A stretch of 64,000 nt of DNA from Halochromatium salexigens. GTDB taxonomy: Bacteria > Pseudomonadota > Gammaproteobacteria > Chromatiales > Chromatiaceae. The position numbers and the translations under genes were made by a program. The DNA is taken from the NCBI RefSeq assembly GCF_016653295.1, contig NZ_NHSF01000070.1, positions 1 to 64,000 of the forward strand, written 5' to 3'. This document shows, in pieces, positions 29,512 through 39,507 of this stretch. The notes under the pieces were generated by a model, which was given only the letters and a program-made list of their open reading frames with translations, was not told the DNA's origin and did no database searches. The number at the start of each line of letters is the position of its first letter. The first letter of the stretch is position 1.

Positions 29512-29582
29512 GTCTCAGTGTTGCGCGGGCATCAGTCTCAGCGTTGTGCAGGCGTCAAATCTTCAGCCTCGCGCAGGCATCA
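29512..29582. repeat. three degenerate 23-25-bp tandem repeats
   Basis: Units at 29512-29534, 29535-29557 and 29558-29582. The first two agree at 19 of 23 positions (GTCTCAG-GTTG-GC-GGC-TCA). The third has a 2-bp insertion and keeps TTCAGCCTCGCGCAGGCATCA. The block ends just after the FmdB stop on the minus strand. No function is evident. Confidence 0.5.
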
Positions 29583-29584
29583 CT

Positions 29585-29950
29585 TCAGTCCGCTGCTGCT
29601 TTGGCCTTTGGGGTGCTTTTCGTGGCTGGCTTGGCCGCTGGCGCATCCGATTTGGGCTTGGTCTCGGTGGCCGGCTTCTCCTTTGTCTTATCGCCTGCGG
29701 TTTTCTCGCCCGTTCCCTTCTCCTTGGCCGCCTCCCCGTCTTGATGCAGATTCTTGCGCTTGTCCTTCTCTTTCTTGAAGTCGGTCTCGTACCAACCGCT
29801 GCCCTTGAGCCGGAAGGCGGCGGCGGTGATCTGTTTGGTCAGGGCCGAGGCGCCACAGGCCGGACACTCGGTCAATGGCGGATCACTGATCTTCTGCAGT
29901 GCATCCAGCTCATGGCCGCATTCCCCGCATCGATACGCATAGATAGGCAT
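29585..29950 (-). CDS. FmdB-family zinc ribbon protein with Lys/Ala/Thr-rich tail
   Basis: A 121-residue protein. The first 42 residues are the FmdB putative regulatory zinc ribbon (MPIYAYRCGECGHELDAL, then LTECPACGASAL) with four cysteines in two CxxC pairs. FRLKGSGWYETDF closes the conserved part. The remaining 60 residues are low-complexity and rich in Lys, Ala, Thr and Glu, a variable tail also seen in relatives. The longer in-frame start at 30037 is rejected because MPIYAYRC is the family N-terminus. It probably belongs to the aspS-nudB transcript. Confidence 0.88.
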   Translation of the reverse strand: MPIYAYRCGECGHELDALQKISDPPLTECPACGASALTKQITAAAFRLKGSGWYETDFKKEKDKRKNLHQDGEAAKEKGTGEKTAGDKTKEKPATETKPKSDAPAAKPATKSTPKAKAAAD

Positions 29951-30033
29951 GGTCTCACTCACCAAACAACGGTTGGATAACCGCGCGAATATGGGGTTTT
30001 GACTGCGATTTTCAAGGGCCTTCGGTAGTCCGC

Positions 30034-30615
30034 TCAATCCTCGGCCTTGTCGAGCACTGCACGCAGATGACGAAACAGCCGCCGGGACGCCTCGGGGCGG
30101 TGGCGTTCGCTATCGCGCTGGGCGGCGCGCACCAGGCTGCGTAGCTGCTGGCGATCGATCTGCGGATAGGCGCTGATCAGCTCGGCAAGGGCCTCATCGC
30201 CCTCGGCGATCAGGCGCTCGCGCCAGCGCTCGACCTGATGCTGACGCGCGCTCGCGGCGCGCGCCAGCGCCTCGCGTTGGGCCAGTAGTGCCTGCAGGGG
30301 CTCGGTGTTCTCGCGCGCCAGGCAGTTGGCGATGCGTTTGTAGTGTCGGCGCAGTGCGCGCTGATCCTTGATACGCGCGGTCTCGTCGATCGCCACCCAG
30401 GTCGCCTCGCTGAGCGAGAGATCCTCGAGTAGCGCGCGCGGCAGCCCCAGGAGTTGCTCGGCCAAGGCCTGCAGTGCCTGATGTTCGCGCTTGACTTGGC
30501 TGCGGCTCGGGCGCTCGTCGAGTGGTTCCCGCGCGCTGGCCGGCACGCTGGCTGCGTCAGGCTGAGTCCGCTCAAGCTGAGTATCGATGGGGTCGTGCTG
30601 ATTCATAGGGATCAT
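30034..30615 (-). CDS. darP: DarP/YjgA (DUF615) ribosome biogenesis factor
   Basis: A 193-residue protein. After a variable N-terminus, PSRSQVKREHQALQALAEQL and RHYKRIANCLARENTEPLQA are the signature segments of YjgA, now called DarP, which associates with the 50S subunit in E. coli. Family members are about 180 residues, matching this length. The start could be 30615 (MIPMNQHD) or 30606; there is no strong ribosome-binding site to decide. It is highly charged, with no membrane segment. Confidence 0.9.
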   Translation of the reverse strand: MIPMNQHDPIDTQLERTQPDAASVPASAREPLDERPSRSQVKREHQALQALAEQLLGLPRALLEDLSLSEATWVAIDETARIKDQRALRRHYKRIANCLARENTEPLQALLAQREALARAASARQHQVERWRERLIAEGDEALAELISAYPQIDRQQLRSLVRAAQRDSERHRPEASRRLFRHLRAVLDKAED

Positions 30616-30753
30616 CAAAGCGTCGTGAAGAATGTCCGTCGGCGAGCGCTGCCCCATTCACTTCCAACATGTTACTCTCCGAGACGGTCATTCTGAACAG
30701 ATTTTTCGGATCTCATGGGGTCCAGGTTTCTCGCCAACGGAGGAATGAAGACT

Positions 30754-31047
30754 GTGAAGGTACTGCCGCTGCTTGCGCTACTGCTCATGATCCTCGGCTG
30801 GGTACTCACCCTACTGACCGGCATAACGCTCCTCTCTGGGCCCTATGAGGAGGGGCGGACCTGCCAGACGGAGTGCGTCCAGACAATGTTCTTCTCAGGA
30901 TTAGGCGCTACCGTCGTTGCCCTGCTGATCGCCGGACTCGCGCTCAGACTGTCCGACGGGCGTGCGCTGACTTACATCAGCCTGGTGCTGCTGGTCCCTC
31001 TCGGCATGATCTATGCTGGTTTGATCGTGATCGGCGAGTTGGCCTGA
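30754..31047 (+). CDS. small membrane protein of unknown function
   Basis: About 97 residues with three hydrophobic segments: VLPLLALLLMILGWVLTLLT, FFSGLGATVVALLIAGLALR and LTYISLVLLVPLGMIYAGLI. Between the first two is a short loop with CQTEC. No family is recognised. GGAGGA at 30739-30744 abuts an ATG (30745) too closely to serve it but is well placed for the GTG at 30754, so that start is preferred; the ATG adds three residues. It sits alone between two oppositely oriented gene groups. Confidence 0.6.
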   Translation: MKVLPLLALLLMILGWVLTLLTGITLLSGPYEEGRTCQTECVQTMFFSGLGATVVALLIAGLALRLSDGRALTYISLVLLVPLGMIYAGLIVIGELA

Positions 31048-31129
31048 TCAACAGCTCGATCGCTTGCCGACCCCACGTGTCTGTGGCCGTCGGCGGCGCC
31101 CTGCTCCCGCCGCGCCGCTGCGCTGCGGC

Positions 31130-34100
31130 TCAGCCTTCAACCTGATCACAGTACTCCAGCAGCTCGGCGAGCGCGGTCCGGCCGGCCTTGAAGTCGAAGC
31201 GGCGCACGGGCTGGATCACGGCCTCGAGGGATTGGCGCAACTGCGGGTCCATCACCCGTGGCGCCAGTGCCTCGAGTTCGGCTCGGGCGCGGAGATTCTG
31301 CGCAGCCAAGAGCGCATCAAGCCGGAGCAGCTCCGTTTTCAGACTAACCGCATCCAACGCATCGGAATCGTCGATGGCAGCGGCGGTCTCGGACCCCGCG
31401 GCAACCGTGGACACCGGAGCCCGCATCGCAATCGAGCGCAACGCCTCGTCTAGGGCCGCTTCAATCGCGGGAAGCCATGATATCGCCGAACCATCGGCGC
31501 GAGCGATGCACTGCTCGAGTTCTTTTGCCGTCGCGCCAACCCGCGGCAGGCCCAGGCTCAGGGCCACGCCCGCCAAGGCATGGGCGGCGGCTTTGGCCGC
31601 CACCGGGTCGCCAACCTCGAGCCGGGCGCGAATCTGGGCCGGATGATCGGAAAAACGTTCGGCGAAGCGGCGCAACCGATCCTGATGCACAGCCTGATCC
31701 TCGTCCACCGGCTCGAGCCCCGGACCAAGATTCGCGCTCGGCGCGGATACGGGTTGACCCGCAGTTGCGGGCGCGTCGGCCAGGTGAGGGTCGGGATCGT
31801 TTGAACGACGCAATGGTCGCAGCATTGCGATCAGCCGTGAGCGCTCAAGCGGCTTACCGAGGTGCCCATCCAACCCGGCCGCGAGACAGCGCGCGCGCTC
31901 CGCCTCGGTGACATGGGCGGTCATCGCAATGATCGGCAACGCCGCGCACTCGGGTAGGGCGCGAATCCGGCGCGCGGTTTCGTAACCATCCATCCCGGGC
32001 AGTTGCAGATCCATGAGGATCACATCGACACCCGCGCACCTTGATCCGTCTCCTGATTCACCCCCTGACTCAACCATGTACTCGAGCGCCTCGGCGCCAG
32101 ACTCGGCGACCCTCACCTCGGCCCCGGCGCGACTGAGGATCGCAGCCGCGATCTCATGATTGAGCGGCTGATCCTCGACCAACAGCACGCGCAGGCCGCT
32201 CAACGCATCACTCGCATCCAGCTCCGACGGTAAGCGTGTCGCGCGCGTGCCAGGCGCCGCCACCTCCAGCTCGACGGCGAACGCAAAGCGACTGCCGACG
32301 CCGATGCGGCTGCTCAGCTCGATCTCGCTGCCCATCTGGCGCACCAGGCGTTGGCAGATGGCAAGGCCCAGCCCGGTGCCGCCGAAGCGCCGGGTAATCG
32401 ACGCATCGGCCTGGGTGAACGGCTCGAACACCTGCGCGCGCTGCTCGTCGCGAATGCCGATGCCGGTGTCGCGCACGGCCAGCGCGAGCAGAATCCGCTC
32501 GGGCGCGTTCGGCTCATCGGGCGCGCGCGCCTCGCAACCGACCTCGAGCACGACCTCGCCGCGCTCGGTGAACTTGACGGCATTGTTGAGCAGGTTCGCC
32601 AGCACCTGGCGCAAGCGGGCCTCGTCGCCGAGCACCCAGCAATCCGCGACGCCCGCGTGCTCGATGCGCAGCGCCAAGCCCTTGGCCTCGGCGCTCAGCG
32701 CCACCAGGTCGCGGGCATCCTCGGCCAGGGTGGCGACGCTGAAGGCGGCCCGCTCCAGCGCGAGGTGGCCGACCTCGATCCTGGAGAAATCGAGTAGATC
32801 CTGGATCAGGTCCATCAGCGCCCGCGCGGCCCGCTCGGCCTTGGTCACATAGTCGCGCTGGGCGGCGCTGAGCGGGCTGCTGTCGAGCAGGTGGATGAAG
32901 CCGACGATGGCGTTCATCGGCGTTCGCAGTTCGTGGCTCATATTGGCCAGGAACTCGGATTTTGCCTGATTCGCCGCCTCGGCCTTCAGCTCCGCGCGCC
33001 GTCGCACCTCGGCCTCGACGCGCAACTGTTGGTTGGAGGCGCGCAGCTCGTGTAGGCCCGCCTGCACCCGGGATTCGAGTTCATCATTGAGCCGATTGAG
33101 CTTGTCGTTCGACTGCTGGAGCGCCTCGGCATAGCTCGCCTGCATCGCGCGGTGTTGCTCCTCGAGCAGATAGAAGCGATCGGTCACCGCGAAGGCCAGG
33201 ATCACCGCATCCAAAGCGGAGCCGATCTGCGTCGCCCAGGTGGTGATGAAGTTGGTCGGGATGAGACCGAAGGCATTGAGCGCGTAGATCACCATGAAGC
33301 CGAGCAGGACCGTCCAGCCAAGCGAGTAGTAGCGCGCGGGACGAAAGCCCCGCAGCCCGATTCTGAAGCCGACCAGGATGAACAGCACGACGCTGAACAC
33401 CAGTGCCACCGCAAAGCGCAGCGCTAGCTCGTAGGGCGCGACCAACGCCAGCACCATGCCAACCACGGCGAGCCAGCGCAGCGCACCGAGGATGCGGTGG
33501 ATGATCGGCGCGTTGGTCGCGGTATCCAGGATCGAGCGCGTGAACAGCACCCCGGCGAAATAGGCCGCGGAGAGGAAGAACGGCAGGCTGACGTTGGCCC
33601 ACCACGGCTGATTGGGCCAGAAGAACTGGAACGAGATCCCGCTCAGCGCGAGCTGAAAAGCAACGTAGAGGCTGACGAAGAGCGCGTAATAGGCGGCATT
33701 GATATCGCGCAGGCGCCAAAAGTGATAGAGGTTGTAGATCACCAGCATCAGCAGCGCCCCATAATAGAGCGCCAACACGCTGTACTCGGTCGCCATGCGC
33801 GCGAACGCGGCATTGCGCGAAAGCAGCTCGATCGGCAGATTCAGCGAGCCCGCCGTCTCGAGGCGCAGATAGATGCTGAGCGATTGGCCGGGCTGCAAGG
33901 GCACCGGAAACAGGAAGGTGCGCGCCCTGATCGGCCGCGCGGCGAAGGGTTGCCGATCGCCGGTTTCATAGCGCCTGAGCCCGTCCGGCGCGTCGATGTA
34001 GACGATCACCGAATCGAGCAGTGGATAGGCCAGTTCGAGGTAATAGGTCCGCGGGTGATCGAGGTGGCTGTCGAGCTGCAAGCGTGCCCAATGCACGCGG

Positions 34101-34435
34101 CGATCGAAGCCCAGGTTGTCCATCTCGCTGTGCGCCGGCGCGAAGGCCGCCGACCAGGGCGGCGAGCGGATGTCGTCGATGTCGAGATGCCCTTGCGGGT
34201 CGAGCAAGAGTTGCAGATGGCCGACCGTGCTGTACTCGCGCTGATCGCCCGAGACCCGCAGAGGTCTGATCCCGGAGGCTGCCGCAGTCGCATCAACCGG
34301 TGGCGGGCTGACCTCTTCACTGACCGAGCCGCCCAATGTCGAGCCCGTTGTCGAGCCAGCTGCTGAGCCAGCGACCAACCCCACCATCACCAGCATCCAG
34401 GTCAAGCGTGCCGACAGTCGGAGCATGGCGAGCAC
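31130..34435 (-). CDS. hybrid histidine kinase (7TMR-DISM sensor, HisKA, HATPase, REC, HPt)
   Basis: An 1101-residue sensor. An N-terminal signal anchor (residues 8-28) is followed by a 7TMR-DISMED2 extracellular domain (about 65-190), a seven-helix membrane region (about 205-400) and a coiled coil. The HisKA H-box [16 protein letters not shown] has its His near 502. The ATPase N, G1 and G2 motifs ([27 protein letters not shown]) follow. A receiver domain ([15 protein letters not shown], Asp near 805) and an HPt domain ([13 protein letters not shown], His near 950) close it. It is a complete multistep phosphorelay in one chain. It is preceded by a response regulator gene 21 bp upstream in the same operon. 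The ligand is unknown. Confidence 0.93.
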   Translation of the reverse strand: MLAMLRLSARLTWMLVMVGLVAGSAAGSTTGSTLGGSVSEEVSPPPVDATAAASGIRPLRVSGDQREYSTVGHLQLLLDPQGHLDIDDIRSPPWSAAFAPAHSEMDNLGFDRRVHWARLQLDSHLDHPRTYYLELAYPLLDSVIVYIDAPDGLRRYETGDRQPFAARPIRARTFLFPVPLQPGQSLSIYLRLETAGSLNLPIELLSRNAAFARMATEYSVLALYYGALLMLVIYNLYHFWRLRDINAAYYALFVSLYVAFQLALSGISFQFFWPNQPWWANVSLPFFLSAAYFAGVLFTRSILDTATNAPIIHRILGALRWLAVVGMVLALVAPYELALRFAVALVFSVVLFILVGFRIGLRGFRPARYYSLGWTVLLGFMVIYALNAFGLIPTNFITTWATQIGSALDAVILAFAVTDRFYLLEEQHRAMQASYAEALQQSNDKLNRLNDELESRVQAGLHELRASNQQLRVEAEVRRRAELKAEAANQAKSEFLANMSHELRTPMNAIVGFIHLLDSSPLSAAQRDYVTKAERAARALMDLIQDLLDFSRIEVGHLALERAAFSVATLAEDARDLVALSAEAKGLALRIEHAGVADCWVLGDEARLRQVLANLLNNAVKFTERGEVVLEVGCEARAPDEPNAPERILLALAVRDTGIGIRDEQRAQVFEPFTQADASITRRFGGTGLGLAICQRLVRQMGSEIELSSRIGVGSRFAFAVELEVAAPGTRATRLPSELDASDALSGLRVLLVEDQPLNHEIAAAILSRAGAEVRVAESGAEALEYMVESGGESGDGSRCAGVDVILMDLQLPGMDGYETARRIRALPECAALPIIAMTAHVTEAERARCLAAGLDGHLGKPLERSRLIAMLRPLRRSNDPDPHLADAPATAGQPVSAPSANLGPGLEPVDEDQAVHQDRLRRFAERFSDHPAQIRARLEVGDPVAAKAAAHALAGVALSLGLPRVGATAKELEQCIARADGSAISWLPAIEAALDEALRSIAMRAPVSTVAAGSETAAAIDDSDALDAVSLKTELLRLDALLAAQNLRARAELEALAPRVMDPQLRQSLEAVIQPVRRFDFKAGRTALAELLEYCDQVEG

Positions 34436-34456
34436 CGTGCCTCAACCACCCGACCT

Positions 34457-35416
34457 CTAGCGGGTCGATTCCCAATGCTGAAGCCACAGCTGACCCGGGC
34501 CACTTTGCATGGCCTGCTCCAACGCCTGGGTCGCCGCTAATGCAAGGTCCTGTCCATGCAGCGGCTCGGCCTTGTCCCGCATTGCACAATCCGCCGTGAT
34601 CCCGCCCACGCTCGCGGTCAATGAACCCTTGGAACCAGGGGGCTTGATAGCGAGCGCAGCGACGGCCTCGATGATCGTGGCCGCGCGCTCGAAGGCGGCC
34701 TCGGCATCCGCTTGGGGCAGTAGGATCGCGAACCGAGATCCGCCGTAATGGGCGCAGAGATCAAGCGGACTCGAGATCCGACCTACAATCAGGGCGCCGA
34801 TCGCTTGCGCGACGCGCTCGAGCAGGCGCTGAAGGGCGGGCTGTGCGGTCGTATCTGCGATCGCGTCAAAATCATCGAGACCCACCAGCAGAAACGACAG
34901 CCTTGTGCCTTCGAACTCGGCGCGCGTGGTCTCACGCGCGAGCAGCGCGTCACAGGCGGCGCGGTTGGGCAGGCCGGCAATGGCCTCGACGTTGGCGAGC
35001 GCTCGCAGCCGATCCCGACTCGCCTTGAGCTGCAGGTGCGTCTCGACCCGCGCCCGGACCCGCAGCCGTTTGATCGGCTTGGTGATGTAATCGACCGCGC
35101 CGACCGCGAAGCCCTTAGCTTCATCCTCGAGTTCGGTCTTGGCGGTGACGAAGATCACCGGGATCTCGGCGAGCCGGGGCTCGAGCTTGAGTAGACGGCA
35201 GACCTCGTAGCCATCGACCTCGGGCATCATGATATCGAGCAGGATCAGATCGATGCGCCGATTCAGCGCGATCTCGATCACCTCCTCGCCCGAGATGGCA
35301 AAGAAAACCTCGTAATCATCGCCAAGCGCGGCGGCCAGCACCTCGATGTTCTCTGGAACATCGTCGACGAGCAGCAGATGCGGGCGTTGTTCCGTAGCCG
35401 GGTCGGTGGTTACCAT
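34457..35416 (-). CDS. response regulator with degenerate GGDEF domain
   Basis: A 319-residue protein. Residues about 13-130 form a receiver domain (LLLVDDVPENIEVLA, LILLDIMMPEVDGYE with the phospho-acceptor Asp near 60, FVTAK, and DYITKPI). The C-terminal part follows the GGDEF fold (NVEAIAGLPNRAACDALLAR, then AHYGGSRFAILLPQ), but the active-site GG(D/E)EF reads GGSRF. The residues needed for catalysis are lost, so it is unlikely to make c-di-GMP. The ATG at 35416 starts just before the receiver fold; upstream codons to 35656 lack similarity. It is co-directional with the hybrid kinase and is its likely partner. Confidence 0.88.
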   Translation of the reverse strand: MVTTDPATEQRPHLLLVDDVPENIEVLAAALGDDYEVFFAISGEEVIEIALNRRIDLILLDIMMPEVDGYEVCRLLKLEPRLAEIPVIFVTAKTELEDEAKGFAVGAVDYITKPIKRLRVRARVETHLQLKASRDRLRALANVEAIAGLPNRAACDALLARETTRAEFEGTRLSFLLVGLDDFDAIADTTAQPALQRLLERVAQAIGALIVGRISSPLDLCAHYGGSRFAILLPQADAEAAFERAATIIEAVAALAIKPPGSKGSLTASVGGITADCAMRDKAEPLHGQDLALAATQALEQAMQSGPGQLWLQHWESTR

Positions 35417-35474
35417 CTGCGCCGTTCTCGCGGTGGCGTTCTCATGCGCTCGAGGGCGTCGTGCCAGGAGAGCG

Positions 35475-35918
35475 CTAAGGGAACTGTTCGAGCCGATCCA
35501 TGGTCTCCTCGTAGCGCTCGCGCAACCGATCGCGCAGCTTGGCCTGCTTGGCGCCGGAACAGCCGCCCAGCTCCTGCAAGCGCGCCAGGAAGTCTTCGCG
35601 CATGCGCGCCTGCGCATCACGGTAGTAGCCTTCCGGGAAGAGATCGTCCTGGGCATCGAGCACGGTCATCCGAAAACCGCTCGCGAGAACCTTGTTGAGG
35701 TTCTCGCTACGGCGCCCCGAGCGATCTTGTCGACAGCGATTGTTGTAGAGATCGAGTTCAAAGGCCGCCTCGACCGCGTCGATGATGAGCTCTTTAGTCG
35801 CCTCATCAAGCAACTCTCGGGCGTCACCATCGATGGGCATGAGCAGCGTTAACGCGATCAGCGCGCCGAGGATCATGCAGGTGCTCAGGCGCGTCCATTC
35901 GGTAGGTACTAACTGCAT
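35475..35918 (-). CDS. secreted hypothetical protein
   Basis: A 147-residue protein not recognised. The N-terminus has a signal-like segment (about residues 14-33, CMILGALIALTLLMPIDGDA). The mature part is helical and charged, with two cysteines (NNRCRQ and LGGCSG), consistent with a small periplasmic domain with one disulfide. It lies 58 bp upstream of the response regulator gene on the same strand and could be a periplasmic accessory of that sensor system, by inference from position. Confidence 0.6.
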   Translation of the reverse strand: MQLVPTEWTRLSTCMILGALIALTLLMPIDGDARELLDEATKELIIDAVEAAFELDLYNNRCRQDRSGRRSENLNKVLASGFRMTVLDAQDDLFPEGYYRDAQARMREDFLARLQELGGCSGAKQAKLRDRLRERYEETMDRLEQFP

Positions 35919-36195
35919 CTGCGCCTAGCTCCGGGGAAATTGACTGGTCAGTGGACAACAACAGGGATAGCAAAGGGCATCGCAGGGGCCTAGCGATGAC
36001 CACAAAGCGTCGGGGTTGCCGACCTCCACCGCGCTGCCCCTCAACGTAAATCTATCTGGCCGACCTGTAAATGCTACGCGCATCCATCCCTGTCATCCAT
36101 GCGACCCCCGGAGGTTCCCTGTATCATGGGGGTTTGATGAAGTCACCGTAAAGAGGCCTGGCTTTGCCGCGCACATCGACAGTAGCTGGCATCTG

Positions 36196-37404
36196 ATGCA
36201 ATGGCTTTTCCTATTGTTACCGATCGCGGCCGCCTCCGGGTGGCTCGTCGCGCGCCGCGCGGTCTCCGGGCGGCGTGGCGAGAGCGGCTGCGGGAGTACC
36301 GATCCCGTCTTCTTCCGCGGCTTGAATTACCTGCTCAACGAGCAGCCGGACAAGGCGCTCGATGTCTTCCTGAGGTTGGCCGAGGTCGATGGCGAAACCG
36401 CCGAGACCCATCTTGCACTCGGGGCCTTGTTTCGACGCCGCGGCGAGGTTGATCGCGCCATCCGCATCCACCAGAACCTGGTCGCGCGTGAGACGCTCAG
36501 CAGCGCCCAACGCGGCTATGCGCTCTATGAACTCGGACGCGACTATATGCTCGCCGGGCTCTTCGATCGCGCCGAGAGCCTATTCCTGGAGCTGGTCGAG
36601 CAGGGTCTACAGGATCGGCGCGCCTTGCGCAGCCTGATCGAGATCTATCAGGCTGAGAAGGACTGGCGCCGTTGCCTGGAAACGGCCGAACAGTTACGGC
36701 AACGCTGCGACTGGCCGATCCAGACCGAGATCGCCCATTATCACTGCGAGCTGGCCGATAAATGCCGCCGCCACGGACAGCGCGACGAGGCCCGCGCGCA
36801 CCTGCTTGACGCCCAGGCCGTCGACCCGAATTGCATCCGCGCCACCTTGATTCAGGCGCGCATGGAGATGGAGGGCGGCGATTCGGCCTCCGCCTTGATG
36901 CTTTACCGCCACCTCGCCCGACGTGGACCCGACTATCTCCCGGCCATGCTGCCGGAGCTACTCCACTGCTGCGAACGACTCGGCCGTCAAGGCGTCGCCC
37001 GGGAATTGGGCGAGCTGTTCGCGGCGCATCCGTCTTCGCCCTTGATGCTCGAACTCTCGCGCGCGATCGAGCGCGAGCAAGGTCCCCAAGCGGCACTGCG
37101 TTTTCTCGACGATTATCTCGGCCATTATGCCGATCTAGTGGGCGCCGAGCGGCTCCTGGAACTACGCCTCTCCGGCGTCCCGCAACAGGCCGCCGAAGGC
37201 GATCAGCAACTGCTTGAGGTCATCAGGCACCTAGTAGACGCGCAACCAAGTTATCGCTGCGATCAGTGCGGCTTTGAAGCGCGTGCGCTGCATTGGCAAT
37301 GCCCGAGCTGCAAACACTGGGGCAGTATCAAGGCCGTCGCTCCGCCATTACTGTGTCAGCCCGCGGGTGCCACCGCCATAGACTCGGGCGCCAATCGTCT
37401 TTAG
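36196..37404 (+). CDS. lapB: lipopolysaccharide assembly protein B (TPR protein)
   Basis: A 402-residue protein that, in E. coli, controls LpxC turnover with FtsH. It has an N-terminal membrane anchor ([19 protein letters not shown]), TPR repeats between about 40 and 330 ([40 protein letters not shown]), and a C-terminal rubredoxin-type zinc site [11 protein letters not shown]...WQCPSCKHW. The start at 36196 puts the anchor first; earlier codons are unlikely. In many gammaproteobacteria lapA precedes lapB and pyrF follows. Here pyrF follows 34 bp downstream but no lapA is found upstream. Confidence 0.93.
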   Translation: MQWLFLLLPIAAASGWLVARRAVSGRRGESGCGSTDPVFFRGLNYLLNEQPDKALDVFLRLAEVDGETAETHLALGALFRRRGEVDRAIRIHQNLVARETLSSAQRGYALYELGRDYMLAGLFDRAESLFLELVEQGLQDRRALRSLIEIYQAEKDWRRCLETAEQLRQRCDWPIQTEIAHYHCELADKCRRHGQRDEARAHLLDAQAVDPNCIRATLIQARMEMEGGDSASALMLYRHLARRGPDYLPAMLPELLHCCERLGRQGVARELGELFAAHPSSPLMLELSRAIEREQGPQAALRFLDDYLGHYADLVGAERLLELRLSGVPQQAAEGDQQLLEVIRHLVDAQPSYRCDQCGFEARALHWQCPSCKHWGSIKAVAPPLLCQPAGATAIDSGANRL

Positions 37405-37438
37405 CCAGATCACCAGCCTACATCCAGGACAGAGTGCC

Positions 37439-38152
37439 TTGACCGAGACCCGAATCATCGTTGCCCTCGACTACGCGTCCGCTGACGCAGCCCTCACCCT
37501 CGCCGACCGGCTCGATCCACACCGCTGTCGGGTCAAGGTCGGCAAGGAATTGTTCACTCGCGCCGGACCGGCCGTGGTCGAGCAGCTCGTCAAGCGCGGA
37601 TTCGATGTCTTTCTCGATCTCAAATATCACGACATCCCAAACACCGTCGCCGCCGCCTGCGCGGCAGCTGCGGACCTTGGGGTCTGGATGCTCAACGTGC
37701 ATGCTTCTGGTGGGGTAGCAATGATGCAAGCCGCACGCGAGCGCCTTGCGTCTTTGCCGCGGCGACCGTTGCTGATCGCGGTAACCTTGCTCACCAGTCT
37801 CGACGACGATGATCTGACGGCGATCGGCTGTCCGGGCCATGCTCGTGAGCGCGTCGCCTTGCTCGCCGAGCTGAGCGCGGAGGCGGATCTAGATGGCGTC
37901 GTCTGCTCCGCACGCGAGGCCAGCGACCTGCGCGCGCGTCTGGGTCCAGAACGGTTGCTGGTGACACCCGGTGTGCGCCCCGCCGACAGCGCCAATGGCG
38001 ATCAGAAACGCATCATGACACCGAGCCGCGCCATCGCCGCTGGTGCCGATCATCTGGTGATCGGGCGGCCCATCACGGCCGCGGCCGATCCTCAAGCCGC
38101 GCTCTCGGCCATCGAGGCCGAATTAGCCGTGGGATCTGCCACGCCCCGCTGA
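37439..38152 (+). CDS. pyrF: orotidine 5'-phosphate decarboxylase
   Basis: A 237-residue TIM-barrel enzyme for the last step of UMP synthesis. The active-site signature [11 protein letters not shown] carries the catalytic Asp-Lys-Asp set; LLVTPGVRP and VIGRPITAA bind the phosphate. The initiation codon appears to be TTG at 37439; the reading frame upstream has no better start, and ACAGAG precedes it. It is 34 bp downstream of lapB, the usual neighbour. Confidence 0.95.
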   Translation: MTETRIIVALDYASADAALTLADRLDPHRCRVKVGKELFTRAGPAVVEQLVKRGFDVFLDLKYHDIPNTVAAACAAAADLGVWMLNVHASGGVAMMQAARERLASLPRRPLLIAVTLLTSLDDDDLTAIGCPGHARERVALLAELSAEADLDGVVCSAREASDLRARLGPERLLVTPGVRPADSANGDQKRIMTPSRAIAAGADHLVIGRPITAAADPQAALSAIEAELAVGSATPR

Positions 38153-38210
38153 GCCCTCACGCCCAACCTGTTCCATCGCCTGACCAATCAACAACACGAA
38201 AGGAGCCCCC

Positions 38211-39086
38211 ATGGCTAAGATCAACAAGGCTGTCTTCCCGGTTGCCGGCCTCGGCACACGTTTCTTGCCGGTCACCAAGGCCAGTCCCAAGGAGATGTTG
38301 CCGATCGTCGACAAACCCTTGATCCAATACGCCGCCGAGGAGGCCGAACAAGCCGGCGCGACCCAACTGGTGTTCATCACCGGCCGCCATAAGCGCTCGA
38401 TCGAGGATCATTTCGACAAGGCCCCCGAACTCGAGGCCGAACTCAAGGACGCCGGCAAGGACAAGCTGCTCAACATCGTGCGCACCATCCTGCCCGACCA
38501 TGTCAATTGCATCTACCTGCGCCAGCCCGAGGCGCTCGGACTCGGACATGCGGTGCTCTGCGCCAAGCCGGTGATCGGCAATGAGCCCTTCGCGATCCTG
38601 CTCGCCGATGACCTGATCGACAATGCCGGCAAGGGCGTCTGCGAGCAGATGGCCGATCTGCACGCGCGCAGCGGTGGCGCCAGTATCCTCAGCGTGCAGG
38701 AAGTGCCGCCGAGCGAAACGCACAAGTACGGCATCGTCGAGACCGAGACACAGCCCGATGGCACGCTGCGGGTGACCTCGATGGTGGAGAAACCCAAGCC
38801 CGAGGACGCGCCGTCGAATCTCGCGGTGGTTGGGCGTTACCTGCTCACGCCGGCGATCTTCGAGAAGCTCGAGCAGACCCAGGTCGGAGCTGGCGGCGAG
38901 ATCCAGCTCACCGACGCGATCGCGGCATTGCTCGATGAAGAGGTGGTGATCGCCCACCCCTTCGAGGGCAAGCGCTACGACTGCGGCAGCAAGGAAGGCT
39001 ATCTCCAAGCCACGGTCGAACTCGCGCTCAACCATCCAGAACTCGGCGATGACTTCCGCAGCTATTTGAAATCACTCGTGCTCTAA
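38211..39086 (+). CDS. galU: UTP-glucose-1-phosphate uridylyltransferase
   Basis: A 291-residue enzyme making UDP-glucose for LPS and exopolysaccharide. It has the nucleotide-binding [32 protein letters not shown], and the catalytic-site segments LADDLI and [17 protein letters not shown] is placed 8 nt before the ATG. With lapB and pyrF it forms a plus-strand group tied to envelope sugar and UTP supply. Confidence 0.97.
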   Translation: MAKINKAVFPVAGLGTRFLPVTKASPKEMLPIVDKPLIQYAAEEAEQAGATQLVFITGRHKRSIEDHFDKAPELEAELKDAGKDKLLNIVRTILPDHVNCIYLRQPEALGLGHAVLCAKPVIGNEPFAILLADDLIDNAGKGVCEQMADLHARSGGASILSVQEVPPSETHKYGIVETETQPDGTLRVTSMVEKPKPEDAPSNLAVVGRYLLTPAIFEKLEQTQVGAGGEIQLTDAIAALLDEEVVIAHPFEGKRYDCGSKEGYLQATVELALNHPELGDDFRSYLKSLVL

Positions 39087-39285
39087 ACCGAAGCGAAGGT
39101 CGGGAGCAGCGTCCGAAACAGTTGGGGCTCAGGCGGCGCTGAGTCCCGAGGCTTAAGCAAAACTTTTGCTTCCATAAGAAATCCCGATTGCTAAAACAGA
39201 GCGGATCAGTAGGATACTGCCGCAGCCTTTGGCAACCACCCTATATGACTGACGCCGAACAGCGTCGGCGAGGAGGCGAGGAACG

Positions 39286-39426
39286 GTGAAAAACTGCAAA
39301 CTCTGTCGACTGAGCCGGCATTGCAATGACCTTCCCGGCATTTGCATACTAATCCCTTACCTGACGGTGGCCGTGCTCACGGTCTCGATCGGCTATCTAT
39401 TCCTCACCCAGGAAGTCTTCACTTAG
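39286..39426 (+). CDS. 46-residue cysteine-rich single-pass membrane protein
   Basis: A short gene from a GTG at 39286 with AGGCGAGGAAC upstream to a TAG at 39426. The N-terminus (MKNCKLCRLSRHCNDLPGIC) has four cysteines in the spacing C-x2-C-x5-C-x6-C. One hydrophobic helix follows (ILIPYLTVAVLTVSIGYLFL), then TQEVFT. The cysteines resemble a small metal site on the cytoplasmic side. A weak promoter-like pair (TTGCTA at 39188, TAGGAT at 39210) lies upstream. No family is recognised. The strong ribosome-binding site, the compact TM helix and the absence of any competing gene support it. It neighbours another Cys-rich plus TM protein on the opposite strand. Confidence 0.6.
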   Translation: MKNCKLCRLSRHCNDLPGICILIPYLTVAVLTVSIGYLFLTQEVFT

Positions 39427-39507
39427 CCGCCTGCTCCCACAGCCGCCTCCCGGCCTTGACGATCCCTAGGCGCTCATCCAGATCTCGAGGATCGTCCTGG
39501 TTCGTGC

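Noticed and set aside
29512-29582. Repeats considered as a CRISPR array
   Set aside because: Units are directly adjacent with no spacers, are degenerate, and no cas genes are present.
39188-39216. TTGCTA/TAGGAT promoter-like pair before the 46-residue gene
   Set aside because: Only four of six matches in each element; too weak to list as a promoter on its own.
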